Below are positions 55,493 through 64,000 of a stretch of 64,000 nt of DNA, in pieces; position 1 is the first letter of the stretch; each line of letters opens with the position of its first letter. The stretch is taken from assembly GCF_958295425.1 (NCBI RefSeq), contig NC_081143.1:23741281-23805280 (forward strand), in the 5' to 3' direction. The stretch is from Solea solea. Lineage: Eukaryota > Chordata > Actinopteri > Pleuronectiformes > Soleidae. The notes beneath the pieces are model-generated. The model was given only the letters and a program-made list of their open reading frames with translations, did no database searches and was not told where the DNA came from. A program made the translations under genes and the position numbers.

Positions 55493-56105
55493 AGCTTTTC
55501 CACTACGTGTCCTGGTGCGACTCGCCTCGCCTTGGCTCAGTTTGGCTCAACTCTACACGGTTTGGTTGGTTTTTCCATTACCATAGTACTTCCTCAATGT
55601 GGGCGGAGTTATCACTGCACAGCTGCGTGAAACTCTTGTGACTTTGTTTTATACATGACACACACAAACAAGTGACTAGTGACTTGTAAAGCAGTTGTTT
55701 TCGATGTACTGAACCATTATAATCAGTTAATCTCCACCTGACACAGTCACTGAACTGAAATACAGCAGCGTGATGCGGCTCGCGATCGTAAAACACCAGA
55801 CTCCTCTGTTAAATACTGTGATTTCACACATTTCCGTGCTAAATGTGAGAATCAACGCACGTTTTTTTAGGGATTTTTAAGTCGTTTTCATTGATTCGGT
55901 GGTCGCACTCATGACTCTTCCTGTGACGACACTCAGTGACCGCCATTCTGACAACGTCGCATTTAGTGTCAGCTCAGCTCACTTGGAAGCTCGCCAGAGC
56001 AGATACTAAAAAAAGTACCAGGTACTATCGCTAATGGAAAAGCAAAATAACAGTGCCGTGCTGAGGCGAGGCGAGTCGTGCTGGGACCATGTAGTGGAAA
56101 AGCGG
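55493..56105. mobile_element. TIR element (gcttttccactac ends), most complete copy
   Basis: The left end gcttttccactacgtgtcc and right end ggaccatgtagtggaaaagc are inverted copies with small differences, followed inward by cgcctcgcc / ggcgaggcg. It shares inner blocks (gtgggcggag, gcacagctgcgtg, aagtaccaggtact) with 36079-36576 and 6613-6773. Confidence 0.7.
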
Positions 56106-57803
56106 CATTCATTGTGGTGGTTAAGGTTTGGGTAAGAAGCTATTAGTGTCCTCCCTAAGCTGTACAACCTTATCCATTCATATTTGTTAGGTATAATAAG
56201 TTGACTGCTGTATTTTTAATCAAAGTAAGGGCACTCTAATCATTCCTAAGTTAATGTAAAGGCATTAACTAACCCCCGCCTCTCTCTCTAAAAAGGGGAA
56301 AACCCATTAAGGTCTCATGCACACCAGCTGTAAAATTAAACTGATCGGTAATAACAGTTTAAGCCGTCTCAGACCATTAAAGTTAATGGGATTATCACAA
56401 AATTGCTTCACGACTAAAACAGTCCAAATTTAACTCTGTTGTTATCTCCTGTGTTTTTTTTTGTCAGCAACTTCTGCGAGAAACGGGTGCAACTTGAGAG
56501 ATCGTCAGCGAAGGAAAGTGTGGCTCATCGTCAGGTAATTACGGGATTTGTGGACCTGCAGAGAGAGGGAATTTGTACGGTTTAGAGCCGAATAAAGATG
56601 AGCTTTAAATGAGCCACTCGACTGGTTTAGCACTGCAATCAAATAAACTAAGTCACAATAAAATAAAACAGATTTGGAAAAAGAAGCCCAAATACCCAGA
56701 CTTCATGTCTTGTATGTGGGCTTACACAGGTTTGCTAACATTGTAAAAAAAAGTTGGCGGATACTGAAATTAATTAACGGTATCATTATGTTGTAATCTG
56801 GGTTATTTTCTCAGATATAACCAAGCTTTTCTCATTGCATGCACATAATCTGATGTGGCAATTCAGAGATGATTAGTGATACTTTGAATTATAGGCTAAA
56901 CTCTTCCCTTTATCTGTGAATGAGGGTTTTCCCCTCATATAATAAGACCGGGTTGACCTCTGAACCTTTGCTGTTACTGCAGCACTGGCTAAACAGCATC
57001 TTTAATGTCAGACGTTATGATTATTCAAGTAGTTTTTGTGTCGTTATACAAGTGTTACAATAATTCATGCAACACTGGGTGTATCCTGTGCACTTCCTCT
57101 ATTTGTGGGAGTCACAGGTTTGGTCAGCTGTCACGCACTGGTCAAGCTTGTGTTCAAGCTCCTCCCCCTCAAACTGTGTCCTGATGTGCCAGTCAGAGCT
57201 TCTGCCAGTGAGAAGAAAAATGTCGTGGGGGGGGGGGGTAGATTCAGAGAAGCAGAAGTAGTTTCAGGGAAACGGAGAGTGGTATCACTCGATGGACAGT
57301 TCCAGTTTCAGAGTGACCTCAACCACCTTCTAAAGGTCACTGCTTTGAGAGTGACCGCTTATCACATCTGATTTTAACCCTGATAAAGGCTGGTTTCTGG
57401 TTGATTTACATACTGTTTCTGCTTCTGTGACTGAGAATGAGTTTCACTTATCATCGATGAATTTGGATGTTCCAGAAATTGTGCTGTCGCTGAGTCGTCA
57501 CGCGTGGCTTTTCTTTGAATTTCTTGCTCACGTACACATGATTTCATGTGACATAGGAGTGGGCAATAATTCAATAACAATACTTTCTTCGATCACAATG
57601 CAACAAATGTTCACTATGTATAGTAAAATGATGTAATGTGTGAATGTTTTACCTTTTATGGGAAAAAAAATTTTTTTTGTCATTATGTGTCCATCAAAGC
57701 CTTGTCAATATTGACTAATTTCAAAAAAAGTTTTATTCTGATGACCTTTTTTGGCCATATCATATCGCTCAACCTTAATAATCATTTCATTCAATCCCAA
57801 GGT
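56106..57803. other. Intergenic, no recognised gene
   Basis: A 12-G run is at about 57227-57238; the 111-codon frame across it (57036-57371) has no domain. The remainder is AT-rich complex sequence. Confidence 0.45.
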
Positions 57804-58560
57804 TTAACCCTTAAAACACAGCGCTTTTAGGCTGCTTTTCCCCCCATTACTATGTTAAACGTGTATACAGAGGCTATAAGTATAAGTATACTATAAGTAT
57901 ATAGTGTCTTATATCCTTTTTTTTTAGCACAACCTATAGACCAGGGGTAACCAACGTGGTGCCCGCGGGCACCTGGTAGCCCGCGACCAGCCAACGAGGT
58001 GCCCGCGGGCTCATTTCACTTCACCTCACTTGCATGTATCCATATGATCACTGAGTAAAATGTCCTTGATATTGTTTATAAAAACTGTGATAATCATTAG
58101 GAGTAAGCACTGGAATTAATGTGTATGCAATTGAATGCATAATATTCTTCATTTAAATCGTAAATTGCATAAAATGTTAATATGGTAGCCCTCCACATTA
58201 TTCTCTACCCTTCAGGTAGCTCTCGGTCTCAAAAAGGTTGGCGACCCCTGCTATAGACAATCAGGTAACATGATAAAAATCTGATTGAATTGTGAAAATG
58301 TGGAAATACATCACATTTCAAAGTTTGCTCTGCACGTTTTTATGAACAAAAATAGAAGAAAAACTGTCTTTTTTGTGACTTCTGCACAATTATCACTACT
58401 CCCACTTGTTTAAAATAAATATGCGATATAAAATGAATCATAATTTTGAGTCAACAACACATAAGAAGACGAAAAAAAAACACATTTAGAAAAGATGTGA
58501 AGATGTGACCTATAAACACACACCCCCAGGATGTCCTATGTATAGGAGTTGTGTATTATT
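57804..58560. mobile_element. piggyBac-like MITE interrupted by a hAT element
   Basis: It begins TTAA-CCC at 57804-57810 and proceeds as the reverse complement of 2985-3377 (aacacagcgc..., gaggctataag, then after the insertion aaaatctgattgaattgtg, ttttgtgacttctgcacaa, and caggatgtccta). The outer right end is eroded. The hAT element sits at 57942-58250. Confidence 0.7.
57942..58250. mobile_element. hAT-type MITE, 309 bp
   Basis: The ends caggggtaaccaacg and ggttggcgacccctg are inverted copies. They are flanked by a perfect 8-bp duplication CTATAGAC (57934-57941 and 58251-58258), the hAT hallmark. It inserted into the piggyBac-like element. No coding capacity. Confidence 0.88.
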
Positions 58561-59214
58561 CCCACTGCAGTTTAATATACGATCAACACCAGTTTGAATG
58601 TTTTACCTTCGATGTGTGAGATGTTTTTATTATAGAAACATATAAAACCACAATAAGCAGGGGTATTTTTTTCAAGTCAGTTGACATTTTATCGTAATAC
58701 TCGACTGAGTTTTTGGCCCTATCACCCAGCCTAATGCACAGAAAATCACGAGTGCTGGTGTGATGCAGTTTGACAGATTAGGATTACATGGACCAAAAGC
58801 AACAGCTGGAATACGAAGGAAAAAGAAGACAACAGCTGTGACACTCTTTTAGCTTATTATCACATCACTGATAACTGCTGCATGTGCTTCGGGAGAGGAG
58901 AGATGCCGACGACCAGTGGAGTGAACTGTGACAGTAAGAAAGCATATGTCAGTGTAATGATAGGAACGAATAGAATGTTTATGCTTTGCGCCACGTTAAT
59001 GTGTCATTTATAAGAAAGTCTCTCACGTTAACCGCACACCTGCACTCCTTCAGGTATGACTCATGTTACAGAATTCAACTATCTGGAAGTGACGGAACTA
59101 ATTTAACCACAGTGTGAGGTGAATTGCGCAAATTAAAAAAAAAAAGAAGAAGACGCAGAGTCAGGAGGAGGTCACTGACGATTAGTCGTACTCTTTCCTC
59201 ACAGGAATAATTGG
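58561..59214. other. Intergenic, no recognised gene
   Basis: AT-rich sequence with an A-run at about 59134-59146. Nothing recognised. Confidence 0.45.
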
Positions 59215-59540
59215 GATGCCTTGAAGGGATAGTTCAGGTTGTATGTGTGCTTGTGAGAGGCATCGACACCTGATCGACTCTGACTTGTCGTTTCTCTGAA
59301 GCAGCCTGGGAGTCACTGATAGCGTGGCTGCTGGCAGGAACAGAGACAAAACACCGTTAGATGGTGTTTTGCAGCTAGAAACGGAAGTTTGTAAGTGACT
59401 CACTCTCCTGCACCAAATTCCTGTGTGCCATGATGTCAAAATTGATGTTTTTTTCCTATGGACTTTGGTGTAGGGAGAGTGCAAACTTCAGTTTCCAGGT
59501 GGAAAACGCTGTCTAACAGCTAGAAACGGTAGCAAGCATA
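59215..59540. repeat. Probable dispersed repeat (gggatagttcagg start)
   Basis: It starts aagggatagttcaggttgta, as in a widespread fish repeat known to me, and carries a twofold internal block (cagctagaaacgg at 59373 and 59518). The 100-codon minus frame (59484-59182) runs through it and is not called. Confidence 0.45.
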
Positions 59541-61016
59541 GTCATTTGTTTATTTTAGCCATAAAAGGACCAGAAACTGTCCTATAACTAATAACGTCCA
59601 ATATCGGGCATTATTTACAAAATACTGTTTTAACAATTTAAAATGAAGAAAGACACTGCAGTTAGTGCACAAACAACAGATTTTGCGTGTTAAATTTGAA
59701 AGTTGAACAGAGTAAAACATGTTAATTAACATTTGTTTGAGTCTTTGTCTCAATGTGCAAAAACAGACCAAAAAACATACAGGCGTTTTTCCAACTCTCT
59801 CCTCTTTGGTGACTAAGACGCTGATTCGCCGGCTTCCTGAGACAGTAATAACCAAATATTGGTTTTGACGTGCAACTTCTCAGCTTTCAGAAACCCTTTT
59901 TTTTTTTATCAGATGTTAACCTTTGTTAAATGGCTGTTTTTTTCCCTTCAGTCCCTGTTGCCAGGCATATTCATGGAGTTTCCTCCTAAACTCACTTTAT
60001 GTCGATGAAAATTCCCTCCTCAGAAAAGAAACAGTTTGGTCTCATCTCCTCTCAGTTACTCATCTGCACTCCGCTGACTTCAAACTTAAGTCAGGAAAGG
60101 ACAAAACTCAAGAACGCCCGAGAGCTACTGATGTTCATTTGGCCGTCATTATAGACTTTAGCTCCTCCCCCCAAACACCACTGCAGCCGCTGCCGCTTGT
60201 TTGGGCACTGAACGCTGGTCGGGCTTTGTTAAATGAACCAGAAGTAAAGCTTCTCCTGCGTCTTTGGCAAGGTCTTCCACACTTTAAGCCTGATGACCTG
60301 GAAGTGGCCTGTAGGTGTGGTGAGTCAGGTAAAGCTGGCTGTGCCTGAGAGGAGAGGACAGCTCACTCACTCACTCACTCACTCACTCATACGATGTCAG
60401 CAGGCCAGTCCTTTAGGAGTGTGAGGGTCACTTATTTCATTTCATGCCAGCAAGCAGCAGTTGTCAATTTATCATTCACTCTCCGAACCAAAGTCCCCCC
60501 CCCCTCCCTGCCTCCTTGCCACGAGAGTCTTTTCCCTTTTGTCTTCTTCCCCTTCATCATTATTTGGCAGCCTGTGGGAAATTGAACCGCCTTGTGCACG
60601 TAATCGCTTTAATGAAGGCGTGTTTAATCAGCATATTCTTCGTCTGTAGCTCCCAGATAGTGCCAAGGAGCCTCGTAGCGATGGGAGACCTTTAGCACAA
60701 GACAGGATGATTGCTGGGGCCAAATGAGTGTGGCAGGAAAAGACGCTCGGACCCAGCTGTCCCCCTGGGCAGACGCGGCGCATATGGAGCTGTCCTTCCC
60801 TCTTCCCCTCTGTCTACACGGATGCTTAAACTCCCTGTCACTCGTCCAGTAACTGAATGAAGAGGCAAACAGCAGGAGTTGAAGTGAACTGGCTCATTTT
60901 TGCTTTTGTAAAATGACAAAAACATTGTGTTCAAAACAGTGTTTACGATGAGGTCAGGAGGTTTTTGGACGTATCCATGAGTGGTTGTGGTTTCGAATAG
61001 AAGAAGCAAGAAGTTC
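59541..61016. other. Intergenic; unrecognised 141-codon frame and (CACT)n
   Basis: The plus frame 59923-60348 (141 codons) ends in a segment with LPHFKPDDLEVACRCGESG that I do not recognise, and I see no supporting splice sites. A (CACT)n tract lies at 60361-60389. Overlapping frames at 60394-60695 pass through a poly-C run and are not called. Confidence 0.35.
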
Positions 61017-61438
61017 CATGGTTATAATAGTTTTGGTTAGTTTTATTTTTTATATCGTTTTGACTGTTTGCTTTTTAAAATGAGTTACTTTTCATTTGTT
61101 TTTAAAGTGGGCTCGCTAGTTTTTATTGGTTTTTGTGTTTTGTAATATGGATTATTTCCCAGGTGCAAGATTCAAAAAGGTCATAATGAGTATTGTGTGT
61201 CATTAAAAACCCAGCAAAAGATGCAACTTTAACCCTGAGTGGTAATAATACACAACTCCTTATATTATGAAAAATAAACACACTTTATATGAACCCAGAA
61301 GGATTATGTATGAATGAAATTGACAAAGACAAAAACTAAACACACTTTTAAACTCTAGTTTTTATTTTAGTTAACAAAAATGTTTTTTTTTTTGTTTTTT
61401 TTAAATTTTTAGTTTTCATTAACTATAATAACCTTTGT
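61017..61438. repeat. Dispersed repeat with ggttataatag ends
   Basis: The ends ggttataatagttt and aactataataacc are inverted copies. This is the partner of 45341-45765 in opposite orientation. Confidence 0.65.
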
Positions 61439-61507
61439 AAGTGACATGAGTCTCATCTGTAGCTACACTAGACGGCAACATCCTATAATAACAATGCTTT
61501 TGTCCAA

Positions 61508-61860
61508 ACTTCGTCCACTTTATTAGGTACAGATGATGCCTGATGAAGTGAGTTCACGTCGTGAATTACCGTTGCCTTTAATTTTGAACCAGTCTGGATA
61601 TTGTCCTCTGACGTCAGCGAGGCAGTTTTGTCCAGAGAACTGCTGCTCACGGGATATTTTCTCTCCCTCTCTCAGACCACACTCTCTGTAAACCCTGTAC
61701 ATAAAAATCCCAGTCGATCAGCAGTTTCTGAAATACTCGGAGCAGCGTGTGTGTCTGGCTGGCACCAACAGTCACTTAAATCACCTTTCTTCTCCGCTCT
61801 GACGCTCGTGTCGTCGCGTCTGCATCATTTGCCATGTTTTTGTATTAACATGCAGTTCCA
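61508..61860. mobile_element. CCACTTTATTAGG-family element, one end only
   Basis: The left end is tccactttattaggtacag. The interior aaaatcccagtcgatcagca, gtctggctggc and cacttaaatcacc match 20100-20190. The right inverted end is not found. Confidence 0.6.
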
Positions 61861-61904
61861 GTGAATAGATAATTGTGATTGCAGTGTAGTGTTATTGCTT
61901 TACT

Positions 61905-62077
61905 TTATGTCACTACTAAAAATGTGATATAAAATGAATCATAACTTTGACTCAACAACACATAATATGAAAAAAAAACATGTTTTTTTAAAGCCTGAAT
62001 ATGTGACCTATGAACACACCCCAGGATGTCCATATAAGGTAATTTACCAAAGGTGCACCTGCGGCACTAAGTGTTAA
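61905..62077. mobile_element. piggyBac-like MITE, truncated copy
   Basis: The blocks aatgaatcataactttga, ctcaacaacacataat, gtgacctatgaacacacccc, aggatgtcc and ggtgcacctgcggcacta match 58430-58540 and the left part of 2985-3377. It ends at TTAA (62074-62077), with GTG instead of GGG before it. Confidence 0.6.
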
Positions 62078-62725
62078 ACTAAAGTTTTAGCTCCTACAAT
62101 TATAGGTTTACACATGACACAATACAAAGGTAAGGATCCAACTTAAAGGGTCACTGATAATTCCATTAATAGTAAACTAAATGAATTATGATTGTTATTC
62201 ACTCTTGATGAAAGTGAAGTCAAGTGATTTATTTTAGTGGAACATGATGTGAAGTAAATGTTATGACCTTCCAACAGTGGTTGTGGTATTTTTGTCCATC
62301 CCTAAAAAGAAGAAGAATTGAAGGCGTGTCTGCAGTGGATATGATCTTACGATTATTCTCAGAGCCTAATCAGAGATTAGGATCAAATGAGTAGAATAGC
62401 AAAAGTGTCGGCGGTGAGTACAAAGCCAAACACACCCAAACAGGACACATCATATGTTTGCTGTGAAACTACGCGGGCTGATATACTGTAAGTGACTAAC
62501 TAACTACGTCACAACAGTTCTGATAGCACATGAGCCCACATATCTTTATGAATACAGTTAAATACTCACAGAAAATGACTATTATTCATTCACACAAAGA
62601 CTGTGACTGACTTGGTTTTTAAACTGGATCATGGACAAGAGGTAGGATGTGCTGCAGATGTTTCATTCCTCTGTCTGACACCGGCCAAGAGTTCCTCTTT
62701 ATGAGAATAGGAGAAGTGAGTGTGA
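62078..62725. other. Intergenic, no recognised gene
   Basis: Complex AT-rich sequence without recognisable features. Confidence 0.45.
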
Positions 62726-62911
62726 GGTGGGGGGCGGGGCACGGGGCACGGGGGTCAGGAGGCCAGGATGTGGCGCGTTTGGTCCGTTTTCGTTTCCTCA
62801 ATGCGTCGCAGTGATGGACTGGCTGCGGTGTCGGTGTGGCGACATCATCGACCAGGAAAAGGTGGACGCCAGCATCATGTTAACAGATTATCATGAACAC
62901 ATTAAGAACAG
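62726..62911 (+). other. Possible first coding exon of an unrecognised gene
   Basis: A GC-rich stretch with a GGGGCGGGGC Sp1-type box (about 62731-62740) precedes ATG at 62814. From there 98 bases encode MDWLRCRCGDIIDQEKVDAS and 12 further residues with GC-rich third positions, ending in AACAG followed by GTGATG at 62912, a plausible donor. I cannot match the peptide to a family and see no next exon before the window ends. It may equally be chance. Confidence 0.3.
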
Positions 62912-62984
62912 GTGATGGACACATTTAGAATGAGTTGTTTTTGCACACGCACCAATGAGTGATAGTGAATTTGACACACAAACA

Positions 62985-63155
62985 CACTGGGTGCACGAGC
63001 AGTGGTCAGCACTCGGGGGTTTGAATGCCTTGCGCAGGGACACCCCAGCCCCTGAGCCCGTCCCGGGATTTGAACCCGGTGAGTCGGTCCGTTTGTCTGC
63101 GATCTGCAGTCTCACCATCGGACGTCAATAATTCTTACACGCTGGACCTTTCTGT
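62985..63155 (-). repeat. Repeat with tRNA-like B box
   Basis: On the minus strand the stretch has ccgggttcaaatcccggg (about 63063-63080), which fits a tRNA B box, but no A box or cloverleaf is seen. The whole resembles the tail of a dispersed fish repeat (caagggacaccccag-like text). It ends near cttacacgctggaccttt (63134-63151). It is not a tRNA gene. Confidence 0.45.
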
Positions 63156-63239
63156 GTGTTCTTTATCCCTTTAAATCTGAATATTGGCCTTTAAATGACT
63201 CCTGTCCAGTCTGACCTCCACATCTGCAGCAGACCCATG

Positions 63240-63470
63240 TGTGTGTGTGTGTGCGTGTATCTCATCAGGACCAGTAGTCCTCATCGAGATTAAAACCTGG
63301 TCTTTGTGAGACACAACCTCATTTCTGGGGAACTAGTTTAGTTTTGAATTTTGAGAATTTGGAACTGGTGGTTAGGTTGAGGTTGGGGTTAAGCATGAAC
63401 TTAATACAATTAATGGAAGTCAATGACAAGAAGAAGAATAGCTGTGCCAACCTGTTTGTGTGAGAGAGAG
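63240..63470. repeat. tagtcctcatcgaga-family repeat
   Basis: The blocks agtagtcctcatcgagat, aaaacctggtctttgtgag and gaatagctgtgccaacctg match 10139-10320. Flanking (GT)n at 63237-63254 and (GA)n at 63462-63480. Confidence 0.6.
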
Positions 63471-63782
63471 AGAGAGAGAGCTCATTCAGATCAAAGCAGA
63501 GTGTAATATTACTCACAGTAGCTGGTGTATGACTCGTCTTATTTACTCTCAACGTGTAAAACAAGAACCTGCGGTGTTGGTTCGAGGTTTACAGCCTCAC
63601 CTCAGACCTACACGATTTCCCAGCAGGAAATTTAAATGAGCGATGGTAGATGATATGTTTTTCTTTCAGTGCAGACACAAAGAGTTGATCATGTTACTGA
63701 TAGAGTTATTTTTAAAAATGATTAATCCAGCACATCTGGGTTGGCAGATATTTAGAAAGCCAAACAAATCTCTTATGTCTCT

Positions 63783-63811
63783 CTCTCTCTCTCTCTCCAT
63801 ATATACATATA

Positions 63812-63842
<31 letters not shown>

Positions 63843-63879
63843 GTGTACACATATATATGTATATATGGAGAGAGAGAGA
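63783..63879. repeat. Near-perfect microsatellite palindrome
   Basis: A (CT)n tract, catatatacatatatatgtg, a TA core, then the mirrored gtacacatatatatgtatat and (GA)n tract form an imperfect inverted repeat of about 97 bases. Frames across it (63643-63903) are artefacts. Confidence 0.85.
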
Positions 63880-64000
63880 TGTATTAAGTTAAATAATATA
63901 TGAATAAATATTAATATTTAACTCTTATTCAACAGTTTGTTTGCCTTTTTTAATTAAAAATGCAACTTCTAGGTTTTCTTATTTAGTGTGTGTGTGTGTT
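63880..64000. other. AT-rich end of window with GT tract
   Basis: AT-rich sequence; a (GT)n run starts near 63986 and is cut by the window end. Confidence 0.5.

Noticed and set aside
59923..60348. 141-codon plus frame as a gene
   Set aside because: Balanced composition in its second half, but no recognised domain, no clear promoter or splice sites, and AT-rich low-quality first half. Left as unrecognised.
63063..63080. tRNA-like B box on the minus strand
   Set aside because: No A box, acceptor stem or anticodon loop can be formed around it. The surrounding sequence looks like a dispersed repeat.

Overview
This window looks like nuclear DNA from a ray-finned (teleost) fish. The genes are split by GT-AG introns. 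The intergenic DNA is AT-rich, full of CA/GT microsatellites, and packed with short terminal-inverted-repeat (TIR) elements of kinds I know from teleost genomes. The linkage wiz - prdx2 - junb also fits, because the human orthologues WIZ, PRDX2 and JUNB all lie on 19p13. I cannot name the species.

Three protein-coding genes are well supported. (1) wiz, minus strand, coding from 43641 down to 33147. Eight coding exons join without a frame break into 784 residues with six C2H2 fingers; it is a cofactor of the G9a/GLP histone H3K9 methyltransferases. A probable non-coding first exon lies near 44.2 kb. (2) prdx2, plus strand, five coding exons from 47066 to 49788 (197 residues), a typical 2-Cys peroxiredoxin with both active cysteines and the over-oxidation-sensitive GGLG/YF motifs. 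A non-coding exon ends at 46028. wiz and prdx2 are head to head, about 1.65 kb apart. (3) junb, minus strand, a single exon 52805-51783 (340 residues), an AP-1 bZIP factor. It has a TATA box, CCAAT, CArG and AP-1 sites upstream, and a cluster of kappaB, ISRE, STAT and AP-1-like sites just downstream.

The left 33 kb (1-33146) has no gene I can recognise. It holds microsatellites, palindromes, MITE-like elements (several nested), a pair of minisatellite-bearing elements in opposite orientation, degenerate LINE remnants, one degraded transposase-type zinc-finger fragment and several stretches of complex, apparently single-copy sequence that could be conserved non-coding elements. The right end (53.2-64 kb) is similar, with a piggyBac-like MITE carrying a hAT insertion with an intact 8-bp target duplication, and one possible coding exon near 62.8 kb.

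The three genes do not form a pathway. wiz acts in chromatin repression, prdx2 in peroxide removal and junb in immediate-early transcription. I found no clear undescribed biological system. The best leads are the modular, skippable zinc-finger exons of wiz, the site cluster 3' of junb, the nested transposons that can be dated by their target duplications, and several perfect hairpin-forming palindromes. Positions of splice sites and motifs were read by eye. Repeat family assignments rest on termini, target duplications and comparison between copies inside this window, not on a database search.
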